A stretch of DNA of 64,000 nt from Syncephalis fuscata (GCA_025786725.1 JAHLTZ010000043.1:62001-126000), one strand, 5' to 3'; counted from the stretch's first letter, positions 1 through 12,692 are shown. Notes: generated by a model from the letters alone, not told the origin. Made by a program: numbers and translations.

Positions 1-1298
1 TATAAGCGCTAGACACACATTGTCTTGGTTATTGTAAATCGAGTTCATCATTGTAATAGTTTTAAGTAGCATGTTGGCCGAATTTTTATCTAGACTAGGG
101 CTGGGATAGCTTGGCGTGTCGTTTAAATTATCAGGTAGTGGTGTGCCATCTAATGGAACGTAGCGGTACGTGGTACGTGCTTCTTTTATCAATTTGGCTA
201 TATTGTCAGGTGTTTGCCCGGCAATGGGTCAAATATGGCCCTAAAAATATTTTCTAAGGCTTTATAGGCTCCTGGTCGCAACTTATCCTCGAAAGGAGGG
301 GGCGTTCCTGTAATGGATGTGTACATCTTTTCAACAAACTTGACGTTTTCCGTGCGACATAGCATAGATGCAAACAGTGGGTTAAGCTTATCGAGAGGTG
401 TAAGGTTATTTGTTTCCAAAATGCTCTTCTTTTCATCGACTATCAGACGCGTCAGATCATAGTCGACTACGGTAGCTTTGATTGTTTTTGACCCGCCAAT
501 CTGTTCAACAAGAATATCTATACACATCGTTAGCTTATTAAACGTATCTAATTTATAAGCTTACTATCGTGAATAATGTCATTGTGCACAAGATTAGCAT
601 AGCGCAAATACATAAGGCCTATTAATTGTTAGCAAAGCGTATATAATAGATAGCAATGCATACTAACCTTGTATACTTTGCATCATTATTTGAGGTAAGA
701 AGATGGCTTTGTCCTCCCAGGATTTCTTTTGAAGGAACACATCCGATCCAACACCATTGGCAAGCGTGTAAATAAAGCAGAGTGTATTGTGCGGTTCAAT
801 AGTTTTTGGGACCTTAAAACTATACAAAGGATGCTGAATATAAGGCGCATAGACTTTTGCAGCATCTTTAAGCAAAGAATCTGCTTTTTCTAGTACCTAA
901 AAATATTCATTAATTAGCACTTTACAATAATAACTACACAAATCACTACCTTAAAAGTTTTAGCTTCGTATATAAAATTTGCAGCTTCTGCCATGCACTT
1001 GAGAAATCCTGGCTGTCCATTCCACTCCACTTTTGCCACATTTATCGATATGTTGCCACCAACCCAATCAAGCTTCGTTATTTTTTGTGTCTTCATGTTG
1101 TTGGCATCACTTAAATATTTGTAGCCTGGCCATTGGGATTAACCTTGGTTTCTAGTTCATAGGTCAGTTACCATTAATTATTACATTTATTTTATACTTA
1201 CCGTCGAGCTCTGTGCCAATAGCATCAGTTTCTGCCGTCTTGAAAGTGGCAGCTATAACGCAAGCAGCGACGATAGAAAATAAGCAGAGTCTGGCCAT
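1..1298 (-). CDS. Secreted hypothetical protein, multi-exon, runs off the left edge
   Basis: I do not recognise the family. The ATG at 1298 opens a classical signal peptide (hydrophobic core LCLFSIVAACVIAATF). Exons that keep frame are 1202-1298, 950-1125, 668-896 and one starting at 547, joined at GT-AG sites. The last of these stays open to a TAG at 198-200. Immediately beyond it, a branch-like CTGAC and an AG at 198-199 precede a second frame that is open for 65 codons to base 1, so the gene probably continues left through an intron whose donor I could not place in phase. The product is secreted, mostly alpha-helical looking, with few cysteines. The signal peptide is well supported. The 3' structure is uncertain. 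Confidence 0.6.
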
Positions 1299-2611
1299 AT
1301 TGTTGAGTGTCGTTTCAATCAATGTTGTCTATTTTAAAAGAGAAGAGAAAAGAGGGTAGAAAGATGTGATAAAGATGTAAGCTTGGAATAAGACTTATTA
1401 CCGCCATATTTATACTGGAATAAAAAGATAAATTTGAAAACACATTAAGATAGTTACAAATGCATTTGACAATCTAAAACATTTTTGCATGCCAGAAAGC
1501 ATATTTAGTAATGCAAATACGCATTTGACAATCTAAAACATTTTTGCATGTCAGAAAGCGCATTTAGTAATGCAAATACGTATTCGGCAATTGTAAACGC
1601 GTTTGATAGCCATAAACGTATTGACGATACAGAAGCGTAATTATTTAATTAAAGACTACTATTTATAGTGCGTTAATTAAAATAAAATTTCTTTATTTTA
1701 AAAAAGTCATGCAATGGAATGCTGAAAGAAATTTTATTGTAAAAATACATGGCTAAATGATCCATTTGAGCCAAGTTAGCTTTTATAACAATTTTTATTC
1801 AATAGATAGTAACAAGTAACTGTTGGTTTGTAAATAACCACGTATTCTTGTTTTAACTTATTTTACTATAGCTCTATTTAAATATAATGTTCAGTATTGT
1901 AATAATGTTACAATTCTGATGATACAATCATATTGTTATGATAGTATAACTAATAAATAGACCATATAACTGAATAATTTGTTAAAATCATATTTTAACA
2001 GATAATGACTGTTTCTATTTTTTGTCTTATTTCTATTCAGTATCATACGAATGATTCAGTTATATAGTTAAAACTCTGGTGATTAATTACCAATAGAAAA
2101 TAGCTACTATTAAATCAATATCAACTAACCAACACATTGTATTTTGAGTGTTAATAAGCATCAGAAACTAACGTTATAGGATAACGCTAGGATAAAGTGC
2201 TGTTTGTTTATACAAATTGCAGCTTCTTTAATTAGAATTGTAACATTGTCTTAATGTGCTATTATTATAAATATATCTAATTGTAACAGCATTGCCGTAT
2301 CTGTTGGCTACAATACGTAGCTATAAAATTACGATATGCCATGGTAAAAAGACTATCTACTAGCCAAGTCTATTCAAATTAATCATATGACGCAATCGCT
2401 ACATTTTCACTGGTAAGATTGTATAATAAAAATAGTTTATAAACAAATGCAAACATAGTGCAAAAAAGAGCACATTGACATTCGATGTCGTCATCGTGGT
2501 ATAAACAAAAACCATCTCAAATTCTACAAACTCTTCATCTCAATGTGATTGCGGCCATAATGTCCGTCCAGGTGCAAAAAATAATTGTATTATAAATCTA
2601 GGCTGAATCCG
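1299..2611. other. Gene-free stretch, AT-rich
   Basis: Upstream region of the left-edge secreted gene and downstream region of the 2612-3094 gene. It contains the 59-bp tandem duplication at 1462-1579. I see no credible ORF or RNA gene. Confidence 0.6.
1462..1579. repeat. 59-bp direct tandem duplication
   Basis: Two adjacent copies begin GCATTTGACAATCTAAAAC at 1462 and 1521 and differ at only a few positions. A third, decayed partial copy follows from about 1580. The repeat lies within 170-300 bp upstream of the start codon of the secreted gene at 1298, so it is in promoter position. Confidence 0.85.
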
Positions 2612-3094
2612 CTATTCCATCGTAATGACTGCGCTAGTGCTGGCTTCAAAGTTCATCAGATTGAACTGGCCGTCCCTATTGCTCAGACCAAGCACTAGAC
2701 CATCTTCTTTAAATGCTCGAATGGCCTCTTGAGCCTCGGCCGCATCGTCAAGTACGTCCATCCAATCGTTTGTGGCATCGTTCGCGGCATCAGTGGCTAT
2801 TGCAGAAGACTGTGTGGATGACGTCAATGGGTGATTGCCATTGTGATGGCGACGTATTTCATAGTCTGGTGACAATTCGGATGCGGTGGTAACCGACGAT
2901 TGGTAAGGTGTGATGGAGGCTGACAGCCAGCCAGTCTGGTGCCTTGGTGTAGTCGAAAAAGCGGCGGCCAATGCGTTGGTTGACCTTGGCCAAGACGTGC
3001 GTGTGGCCAGGCCAGTTGCCCTTGGCAGTCGTAGTGCTTGTTGCATGAAGGCAGCACTGGCCGGTGACGAGAGAATACGTAAGCGGGACAACAT
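2612..3094 (-). CDS. Hypothetical, probably mitochondrial-targeted protein (160 aa)
   Basis: An intronless 160-residue ORF starts MLSRLRILSSPASAAF, is rich in Arg/Ser/Ala with almost no acidic residues for about 50 residues, and contains RAFSTTP-like text (AAAFSTTPRH) around residues 43-52. This is a typical mitochondrial presequence with a processing-site motif. The C-terminal half is acidic, and its last ~50 residues (from WMDVLDD) look folded and helical. I do not recognise the family. GC content is higher than in flanking DNA, which supports real coding. The function is unknown, and the location is inferred from the presequence only. Confidence 0.6.
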   Translation of the reverse strand: MLSRLRILSSPASAAFMQQALRLPRATGLATRTSWPRSTNALAAAFSTTPRHQTGWLSASITPYQSSVTTASELSPDYEIRRHHNGNHPLTSSTQSSAIATDAANDATNDWMDVLDDAAEAQEAIRAFKEDGLVLGLSNRDGQFNLMNFEASTSAVITME

Positions 3095-4635
3095 GGCGAT
3101 AATCCAGTAGATGTAGTCGATACACAGAACAAGCAGAAAAAGATAAAATTAATAAACCGTTAGATAGCAATAATTGGGATAAAAAAGTATCAACAATAGC
3201 GTATGTAAATATAGGCAAGTGTGGTAACAGACAATCAGCAATAGATCTGATAATATAACTTGATAGCACTGTTTGATTCGGTTAAGCTTTGCGCTAACAA
3301 GTATATATATATATAAGACCGCTAGAAGTATTGAGTCGCCCTGGTAGATGGTTGTTATGGTTTAATTACAAATCAGCAAGGTTGGAGACGGAGCAGTTAA
3401 CGAAAAACGTATCGTTGGTAACAACCACTAGACGGTCTTTTTATACGGGTGGATATGGGAAAGGAAGGCAGGAAACATAAGGATGGATGGACGGATGGTG
3501 AGCGAGACTTACGAAACATGTGGAAGCCGGAACGACTATGCAACTAAATCCAGCAGGTTAAACAAAACCATGGGTGCAAATAGTAATAGTAATGATGATT
3601 TCATGTGTTTCGGATTGTTTAAATACCGAGTTATAGTTACAATGGCCGATTAAAGGCGCTGTTATTATGCCAGCTTGGAGGGAAAAGTGGTTTTATTTCG
3701 CTATATAGTGTGTGTAGTAAATAGAAGATTGTGTATGTGCGCATACAAAACAACAGCAGCGAAGACGACAAAACGACGGGAATAGCGAGATGGCGTGAGT
3801 AGCAATGGCAAACTAAGGGTGGTACATATTGGTGAACGAGCAAGCCAGTTTTCTCGTGTAGCCATGACGCCTTAACAAGAAGGTAAGGCTGTCATTAGCG
3901 TCTGTGGTAATAGTAAGAAATGGTGAGCTTGTACACTAGTTGCTGCAGCTGCAGCTACAATGGCTACAGCGACAACAGTGACAACGAAGACTATGCGTGC
4001 TACCTTGCTTGCAGAGCAGCGTCTCTGTTATCCTATAACGAATAGCAATGCGCCTTTACGTGCAGTCTGGGGATGCGTGTAACATCATCTGTTCTCTTGC
4101 ATGACTGATAGCTTAATGCGCAACAAGCGACTTGACTTTTATCAAAAAAGCGATTGAATTTCTGTTTTACTTTTATAGTGTGTAAATTGATAATTCATAA
4201 TACATTTGTACCAGTAATTAACAAATTAAATACTTGTTATTATCAATGCTCAATTATTATAATAACGATGATACATTGTTTATAAACTACTGGCTATTAT
4301 GTTACTTTTGATTAACAAGTTTGATATTATCTACAATATGAGATGTTGCTTGTTTGTTTACATTGCGAATAAAGAACATTACTAATTTACACAGCTATGT
4401 AAAGCCTTTGTCCCATTGGATTAACATGACACGAATAAACAAGATTATAGCCAATAATATACTGCAGATGGCTGCAGACAAAGAGTACGTCAATATATTT
4501 TGGATTTTATAACAACTAAACACAGATCGACGAAAGGTAAGCACATAGATGAGCATAAAGCAGTGGTGCAATTAAACGAGTAATAGGGCCTCAAGAGGTA
4601 GCTTTGGTGCACATAGGCACACGCACACACATACT
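3095..4635. other. Gene-free stretch between the mitochondrial-type gene and SOD
   Basis: About 1.5 kb. It has a (TA)n run near 3301-3315 and a CTGCAG/GCTGCA-rich patch near 3940-3975. A 68-codon antisense ORF at 3637-3843 has no recognisable features and I do not support it. Confidence 0.5.
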
Positions 4636-5313
4636 TTACATGAACATCGATGCAATCGAAGTAACAATCAAAGCAGTGGCTGAAAGTGCACCAGCACCGA
4701 TGCCAGTAATGGCCATTGAGGCGGCACCGCTTGTTGTTCCTGCCTTGGAGTTATTTAAACCATCTTTGACACTAGATGCTTGAACGAGCTGAATGTTGGC
4801 ACAACCAATACGGGTGCTATTAGGTGCATGGATTACGACCGATCGGTTAACGATGCTGTTCTCACCGGTCATGGTGAGTGTTGGGTCCTCGAAGATAAAG
4901 GGAATGACGGCACGGGCTCCATTATCGCGCACCTCGATTTTGCCAAACTTGCCGCTAAGATCGCCCATTTCACAATGGTCAAGTGTGGTCGAGGTGCAGG
5001 CAGTACCGTTGCGGTTCTGTGGGTCCAAATGGCCGCCAGTAGCTGTGCAGTTACCATCGGCAGGAACAGGGAACTTATGGATATGGTAACTATAGTTGCC
5101 ATTATCAGTAAAGCCAGAGTCAATTAAGCCGCTTAGCACGATGGAGTTGTTTCGTGTCTCAAAGCTAAAACTAGCATGGACCGTTGGACCATTTATGACT
5201 GCCTCGGCCTTTTCGGCGCTGACCAAATCAAGGGGCTGGACGGCCAGGGTGGCGATTAAGCCTACACACACAGCAGCGGTAAAACGGGTGTAACGGGATG
5301 TTGAAGCAACCAT
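4636..5313 (-). CDS. Cell-surface Cu-only superoxide dismutase, GPI-type
   Basis: This protein dismutates superoxide to peroxide and oxygen outside the cell, typically protecting fungi from oxidative bursts. The 225-aa protein has a signal peptide (residues 1-33) and an SOD_Cu fold. Copper ligands are visible at H77 and H79 (SYHIHKF), H95 (GGHLDP) and H162 (VVIHAP). Cys89 and Cys171 are placed for the structural disulphide. The zinc-loop histidines of Cu,Zn-SOD are absent: after H95 the loop reads CTSTTLDHCEMGDLSG, retaining D118. This is the pattern of the fungal Cu-only SOD family (Candida SOD4/5/6). A Ser/Gly-rich stretch and a hydrophobic C-terminus (last ~20 residues) indicate a GPI anchor. 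The gene has no introns. The family assignment is strong. The exact ortholog is not assigned. Confidence 0.9.
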   Translation of the reverse strand: MVASTSRYTRFTAAVCVGLIATLAVQPLDLVSAEKAEAVINGPTVHASFSFETRNNSIVLSGLIDSGFTDNGNYSYHIHKFPVPADGNCTATGGHLDPQNRNGTACTSTTLDHCEMGDLSGKFGKIEVRDNGARAVIPFIFEDPTLTMTGENSIVNRSVVIHAPNSTRIGCANIQLVQASSVKDGLNNSKAGTTSGAASMAITGIGAGALSATALIVTSIASMFM

Positions 5314-6284
5314 GGTGGTGTATTTGTATGTATGCGTGTTTAGCGTAATAATATCAATAATAAACGTAGAAAGTGTATTGGTGTGTTAGCGTGTTGTAAA
5401 TGCGAGATAGTAGAGTAAAAGTTGTAATAGAATGAAGAAATAACGACTCAGAACCGGCCTAGTGGTGTATTCCGTAAAGATCAATCAATGTAGAGAGCTA
5501 TCGGTAGTCAACTACCAAAGTAAGAAGCAAGAAAGCGTGTATGTTATGGAAGCGATGAAATGTTGCTAGTGTTAGCAAATAATAATTGTACTATCAAGTT
5601 AAGGAAATGCGCCAATGAAGAATAAACATATTATCTTGAACACAGACCGTTCTTATACTTTTGAGCAGTATACTGCTCCAACCGTAAAATCGATGCAACA
5701 AGTTTAAATTGCCTTTTTGAGCGCCGCAATAAGGAGAGTGAATAGCAGTCATAAAGGTAGGAAAATGGATAAAATATGAACGGAAAAGGGAACTGATACA
5801 TGTTGTCCGTTTCAGTATCGGGAATAAGCAGCAATGTTCTATTAGCACTGACGGGATTAAATGTTTAAACTCAGTATTCTATTTTTACAACATTAATTGT
5901 GAGCAATTTATAAATCAAACACCGAACATTAAATATCCATAAACAGTAACACGGCTGGGTTGGGTGGTTAAATTGTATTGAGCAATTAACATTTTATTAT
6001 GTACTCCGACGTACAGCTACTGCCATTGTTCTACCTAGTACAATCATGCTGAGCTATAGTTTATTCCAAAAAGCATCAAGGAGTATTTTAGAAACACCAT
6101 GTGGAAAATGTAGTTTTATCCAACCAAGACCATGAGGTAAGACAATCTGTTATTAGCGTGCATACTGTCTAATCCCGATACTGGTATACTAAACAAAAGA
6201 CTCTAACGGGTAGGGGGGAAAATGAAGATAGTAAAAACAATGTTTTAGGCATAGAAACATTTCAATCGTATTTCCTCTTTTCTA

Positions 6285-6318
<34 letters not shown>
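5314..6318. other. Gene-free stretch with a TC/AC microsatellite
   Basis: Promoter side of SOD and 3' side of the Jjj1-like gene. A (TC)n(AC)n simple repeat runs from about 6284 to 6318 and abuts the Jjj1 stop codon. Small antisense ORFs near 5594-5848 look like chance. Confidence 0.5.
6284..6318. repeat. (TC)n-(AC)n microsatellite
   Basis: An uninterrupted CT dinucleotide run passes directly into a CA dinucleotide run, ending next to the stop codon of the J-protein gene, so it forms its immediate 3' UTR. Confidence 0.95.
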
Positions 6319-8743
6319 TTATAAGCGTGTGCCTTTCTTCTTTCGGCTACCACTGCTATTTTTAACACTGAGCGGAACAGCGTGACCAGTCGCTGCTATA
6401 TGTTTGAACATAGCATTACGTGTTTCAAATTTGGCCCGGCAAACTACACAAGTAAACTGGCGGTATTAATCAATTAATCATCCATTTTGATTAATCGTCA
6501 TAAATTAGTCGATAACTTGAATGGCTATAACAAGTATAAGACTTACCTGATCTGTACTATTACTGTTAATGGCCGCTGCTGCTCCTGCCATTTTACGTCC
6601 CGCCTTTTTCTTGTCGCGAGTTGTCGTTTGACTATTTTCACCGTCCGATTCAAGCGGACTTGTTGTTTCAGCGGTAATTAGCTCCACAGGCCGGCTGGGT
6701 TTAGCACGTCTGCGACCACGACCTGACTTGCGATCCCGTGCCCGTTGTCCAGACGATGTGGTCCATTCCGCTGTATCGCTATCCTCGTCAGCAGAACCTT
6801 CTTTAGGCTGATGAGTGGATTTATCATCGCTTGATTTGGCCGTAGATGATAGTGTGCTTTTAGCCAACAAATCAGCAAGCTCATCCGGATTCAGCGCCCC
6901 ATCTATAGGCAAATCAGCTTCGGTCAATATGACGTTGCGACCGGCACGCCGCTTGGCAGCTGCCTTTTTCTGAGCCTTTTTACTGCGTACACTAAATGTG
7001 GCTATTTCCTCTTGCTCTTCCCTGCCTTGTCCCTCCTCTTCGTCTGAAGTTGCCTTATCGGATGCCTGTGTCATGTTACCTAACATTGATGTGAGATATA
7101 AACGCTACCTTTTTCTTAACAATAAACTATCCAATTACCTTGGGCCTTGGCCTCACCTTCTATCTCTTCGGTCTCAGAATCAGTGGTAGCTGCATCCGAA
7201 CCAATAGACACTTCATTGTCTTCACTATCACTGTCGTCGTCTTCTTCTTCAACGCCATCCTCAGCTAATAGTTCTTTTCGTAATATCTCTACCATTTCTC
7301 GGTGCTTTTTGGTAGATTCATGATTTTTAAACTGTCGTTCATTTTTAAAACGCTTATTACAGGCTTGACACTCCCATTGTTCTTCTTCTTCCTCCCATAC
7401 ATCATCTAACTCATCGAGCACTGCGTCGTGCTCTTCGCTTTTGGCCCAGGCCGGCGCTTCATAATTCTCGAGACGTTGTAGCCGTTCCGCCTTTTCTGCC
7501 GCCAACCTTGCCTTTTGTGCTGCCTCGCGTTCTTTTCGCAGTACTTCTTGTTCTTGTAAAAATTGTTTATAACGTGGATCACGCCTCCGTACAAATGCCA
7601 CTAAATTCTATATATAGCGCACATACATATGTCATATAAATCATCAATTTTAAGTAAATAAAATTAAATATTTCGTTTCAACAACTTACACGAACTGCAT
7701 CGTTGTAAGCACGTCGGCCTACTTCACGGTTCTTTTTGTTTTCTTTTTCCATGTGGCGTTTCACAAACCGATTGGGTGCCTATTGTGTCGTGTATAAATA
7801 TACAATAAATGCTATATAAGCCATGATATACCAGTAATAGAACAATGGTACTTACATCAGATAGACGCCATTTATCAAGCCAGCGGAAGCTTTTACGCGT
7901 AGAAAAGTTGCTCCATTCATTATAAAACACTTTAATACTGCGCTCTGGCCTATTATCATCAATATACGCTGTAGTATTATTGCCAAAGCTACAGCTGGAC
8001 AACCAGTCCAATCTTGTAGCTGTTGTATCATCATCTTCAATGTCTGGATTATGTGCCTCGACTTCTTCAGTCGCCAATTGAGCAAATAATTCACGATAAA
8101 TTGTATAAAACGACTTAATTAATAATCAATATGAATAACAACAGTGTTGATTTAATATACATTTAATTGTTTAATTCATTCTACCTACCTTGCTACTATC
8201 ATCAAATCCAGTATAACAATCTGGACTAAAGTAACGCATTAATGACTCGGGTGTATGTCCTGATACCGTACTATATGATTGACCACCAACATCTCCTCCA
8301 TAATCACCATCTAGTCATATAATTAATACTGCTGTAGAATAAATTCATTGTATGGCAATTACCTTCCCGTAGTATTTCATCGCGATGTCCATCATACCAG
8401 GCTCGTTCATGTGGATCTGACAATACTTCATACGCATGTTGGATCAACGCAAATACCCGTGTAGCTTCATCGATATTATCATAGTTTTTATCTAATAAAC
8501 AGACGATGTATTAAATATTTAATAACTTTTGTTAATTAAATGGATTTGTTACTCTTTACCCGGATGCCATATCAGTGCTTGTTTTCGATACGCTTTCTTT
8601 AATTCGTTGTCAGTCGCTGTACGTTCAACACATAGCAATTCGTAGTAGCACGTCTTCATGGTATAGGTATCTGCTGTTTTCTTCTTATTATCTTCTCGTG
8701 CGCTGCTATTGTCTGCAAATGAACTAGACTGACTGGCTCCCAT
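6319..8743 (-). CDS. JJJ1: Jjj1/DNAJC21-type J-protein co-chaperone (60S biogenesis)
   Basis: Cytosolic Hsp40 that acts with Hsp70 and the Rei1/ZNF622 system to recycle shuttling factors from late pre-60S ribosomes. There are eight in-phase exons: 8560-8743, 8363-8491, 8189-8310, 7856-8113, 7690-7779, 7139-7607, 6547-7079 and 6319-6456, giving about 640 aa. The J domain starts at MKTCYYELL. Its HPD tripeptide is completed only by splicing, because exon 1 ends CCG-G and exon 2 supplies AT. The family hallmark [13 protein letters not shown] follows, then a long coiled coil, a first C2H2 finger (CQACNKRF...H...H), an acidic and basic linker, and a second C2H2 finger in the last exon ([17 protein letters not shown]). 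Translation may start at 8743 or at the internal Met in front of TCYYELL. It is divergent from COPG across 388 bp. Confidence 0.95.
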
Positions 8744-9131
8744 ACGCTAATAGCAACAGCAATAATAAAAAGATATAAATGCTAATAACAATGGCAATAG
8801 CAATGACAATATTAACCACGGTTATAAAGTATCCTTTCAATGCTATAAGCAAGCCACTTCCTATGCTTGAAAGCGTTTTTTTACTATGATTCACTATGAG
8901 AAGGAGAATTCGACCATGAGTCATAGTCAAAAATAAAATAAAAGACTATGAATTCAATGTTATATCTAATTTAGCTCTAATTTTAATACAATTAGATTAT
9001 ATCCAATCTACGTAGCTGGCCAGTAAACGTCGACCACGATATGTGCGTCAGTTATACACCGACAACAACAACGACGACACCATCTTTCATTTTACACTTT
9101 CATATTAGCTACAATCACTGGTTCATCCAAC
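8744..9131. promoter_or_regulatory. Divergent promoter region between JJJ1 and COPG
   Basis: 388 bp separate the two divergent start codons. There is no convincing TATA box. The sequence is AT-rich with a poly-purine stretch near 8870-8935. Confidence 0.5.
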
Positions 9132-12100
9132 ATGAGTTTTTATAAAAAAGACGAGGACACAGGTCAGTATATAGGCTTATATACGTATATACGTATAAGT
9201 GGAAAAGACTAACAGTGTCATCTAACGATGTCGCGAATAGAAGAAGCGGTCTTTAGTCATATCGACAAGACTGGCGTGATTCAAGAAGCGCGTATATTCA
9301 ACGCTTCACCTGTCAAGGCTCGACAATGCCGTATTATCTTGGCCAAAATGATCTATATTCTTTACCAAGGCGATACATTTGCTACCAATGAGGCCACCGA
9401 ACTATTCTTTGGTATTACTAAACTGTTTCAATCTAAAGATGTAAGTATTGACACGACTATTACACAGTATATCATTAATGACTGGCCTATTACGCGTCTA
9501 CAATAAACAGCCATCCCTTCGTCAAATTGTCTATTTAGCCATCAAGGAACTGTCTACTATAGCCGAAGATGTAATCATTATTACGAGTAGTTTAATGAAG
9601 GATATGCAGCCCAAAAGTGAAATCACTTATCGGGCAAATGCCATTCGTGCACTGTGCCGTATTACCGATGTAAGCTAGACGAGACAATATAACAATTTAT
9701 TGACGGTGTTTTACGATATTAAATTTATGTATTTAGGCCTCCATGCTACAAAGCATTGAACGATTTATTAAAGCGGCCATTATTGATCGATCCCACCAAG
9801 TGTCAAGTGCTTCATTGGTATCGGCCTATCATATGTTTCGTAATGCAGCTGGTGCACGTGATGTCATTAAGCGCTGGTCGAACGAGGTTCAAGAAGCACT
9901 TCAGGCCAAGTCGGGTGGTGGTCTTTCCTCGTATCTAACTTCAAGCAGTCAACAAGTGAATGCAGGCACGAGCAATGTTGTGCAGTATCACGCTCTTGGT
10001 CTTCTCTACCAGCTACGACAACACGATCGTATGGCGGTGACCAAGCTTGTACAGAGTCTAGGCTCACGGGCTGGTGGTGGTATAATGGGCGGTGGACCAG
10101 TATTAAAGAGCTCGCTAGCAACATGCATGCTTATTCGCTGTGCTTGCCGTGTTATGGAAGAAGATCCAAGGTAACGCTAAGCTGAAACGAGCATTGATTT
10201 ATAATTTATGGTATAACTTACTATTTAATATATTAGCGCACGTCAGGAGCTATATGAATTGCTAGAAAGCTATCTACGCCACAAGAGTGATTTAGTTAAC
10301 TTTGAAGCAGCCAAGGCCATTTGTAATTTACCAAATGTGTCAAGTCGTGAAGTTTATCCTGCCATTTCAGGTAAGCAAATCATGATACAATTAGCTATAC
10401 GATACATATACTTATAAGTGGATAGTTTTGCAGCTGTTGCTATCATCTCCCAAGGCTACACTGCGATTTGCATCGATCCGAGCATTGAACACACTGGCTC
10501 AACGCAACCCAACAGCAGTTGCCCAGTGCAACATTGATATGGAAAGTCTTATCACAGATAGTAATCGTTCAATTGCCACATTTGCTATCACTACACTGCT
10601 TAAGACGGGCAATGAAGCCTCGGTCGATCGTTTAATGAAGCAGATTCAAAGCTTTATGACGGAAATTACCGATGAGTTCCGCTGCATTGTCGTGTCGGCT
10701 GTGCGCAGTCTAGCCTTAAAGTTCCCTGCTAAGCAGCAAGTAATGCTTGCATTCTTAAGCGGTATCCTTCGAGATGAAGGTGGCTACGAGTACAAACGTA
10801 GCGTTGTAGAAGCTATATTTGATTTGTGCAAATACATTCCAGATGCCAAACCGACAGGTAAGCAAAATATTAATTAATTATTGTTCAACTAACTAATATT
10901 TATCATAATAATTATAATAGCACTTTCTCATTTATGTGAATTTATTGAGGATTGTGAATTCAGTAAATTAAGTGCACGGGTATTGCACTTTTTGGGTGCC
11001 GAAGGTCCACAAATGCCTAATCCCACAGTGTACATCCGCCATATCTATAATCGGGTTGTATTGGAGAATGCTATGGTACGTGCTGCTGCTGTCAGTGCAC
11101 TGGCGAAATTCGGTGTTAATTGCGAGGATGAACAAGTTAAGCAGAGTGTGCGTGTACTATTGACACGGTAAGTATGATGTAGATCAAATAAGCGTTTATT
11201 AAGCAATTGATTGTCCATATGCTTTAGCTGTCTTGACGATCGTGATGACGAAGTACGTGATCGTGCGACCATGTATGTTAAAATCATTGATGATCAAACA
11301 GCAGCTGATCACTATGTGCGCGAAGGTAAGTTAAATCTAAATAAATATAATAAATTAATTAAATGGCACTAGATACAACGTATTCTATGGCGGCTTTGGA
11401 ACGGTCATTGGTGGAGTACTGTAAACATTTGGAGACTGCGGCAGAACAGCCATTTGATACCAAGACTGTGCCACGTATTTCACGTGAACAAGAAGCGGCC
11501 GAGACACTACGTAAGTTGTCGTATTGCTACTAAGCTAATTAATGCTTACTATGAATTAGGTATTAAAATGGCCGAGCTGGATGAGTTGCCTACAGCGACG
11601 ACTTCATCAAGCAAAACTGCTGCTGCTGCTGCTGCCTCTAGCGGTGGTACACCAAATTTGGGAAGCAAGCCGCGTGCTGTTGATCAACAGCGTATTTATG
11701 CTGAAAAATTGGAACAAATACCTGAATTTGCTAGCTATGGTCCACTATTCCATAGTGCACGTCCAGTGGCACTTACCGAAAGCGAGACCGAATATGTTGT
11801 TTCATGCGTACGACACGTATTCTCCGAGCATATTGTATTCCAATTCGACTGCACCAATACTATCAACGATCAATTGCTGGAGAATGTTGCTATTCAAATG
11901 GAAGCATTAGAAATTAGCGATGAGGATGCACTGGAACCAACTGCACTAGTACCAGCTCCATCGCTTAAATTTGACGTACCAGGCGTGTCTTATGTTGCTT
12001 TCCGTCGTACCGACACAACAATCTATCCATCAGGTAAGCGAAGATAAATGGCGATAGAATGGTGATACTAATAGATCTTTTTTGTACACTTATCTAGCTA

Positions 12101-12692
12101 CCTTCTCGTGTACTCTCAAGTTTATTGTTAAAGATTGCGATCCAACTACAGGTGAACCAGATCCCGAAGGCTATGAGGATGAATACCAGGTGTGTATTAC
12201 TCGTGATTAAAGCATACGTATAATTAACAGTAGAACATTTTAGATTGAAGATATTGAATTAAACACAGCCACCTATGTCACACCAACATTTTTGGGCGAT
12301 TTTGACTCGGTATGGAAAAAGTTGGGCGAAAGCGACTACGAAGCAGTTGAAACGTTTGCTCTTACCGCTCTTAATAGCTTACAAGGTAAGATGAACGACT
12401 GAATAGGAATAGCAATAGCAATGGCTAATATGTTACATGTACTTGTTAATATTTATTAGCGGCCATTACATCTGTGGTTGAAGTATTGGGTCTGCATCCA
12501 TTGCCGGAAACAGTGACGCCTAGTTCAGCGGCTGTGCATACACTATTGCTGCAAGGTACCTTTGTAGGTGGCGCTAAAGTGGCCGCTCGTGTACGTATGA
12601 CCTATGCGGCAAGCAGCGGTGTTACAATGGAATTGGCCGTTCGAAGTGATCACGAAGACGTGCCACCAGTAATGATCAATGCAATTGCTTGA
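9132..12692 (+). CDS. SEC21: Coatomer subunit gamma (COPI coat)
   Basis: A subunit of the COPI adaptor-like core that coats Golgi-to-ER and intra-Golgi vesicles and binds cargo tails and Arf1. Thirteen exons keep phase throughout: 9132-9162, 9241-9440, 9511-9669, 9737-10170, 10237-10370, 10426-10857, 10921-11167, 11228-11325, 11373-11510, 11560-12033, 12098-12189, 12244-12385 and 12460-12692. They encode 937 aa, close to the family's usual length. The N-terminus [15 protein letters not shown] matches fungal gamma-COP once the acceptor at 9240 is used instead of an internal ATG at 9228. Diagnostic stretches include [41 protein letters not shown] and [12 protein letters not shown]. The N-terminal HEAT solenoid, a Ser/Ala-rich hinge and the C-terminal appendage are all present. 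Confidence 0.97.

Noticed and set aside
9228-9506. COPG starting at the internal ATG 9228
   Set aside because: The upstream exon 9132-9162 ([10 protein letters not shown]) joins in phase to the acceptor at 9240 and reproduces the fungal gamma-COP N-terminus.
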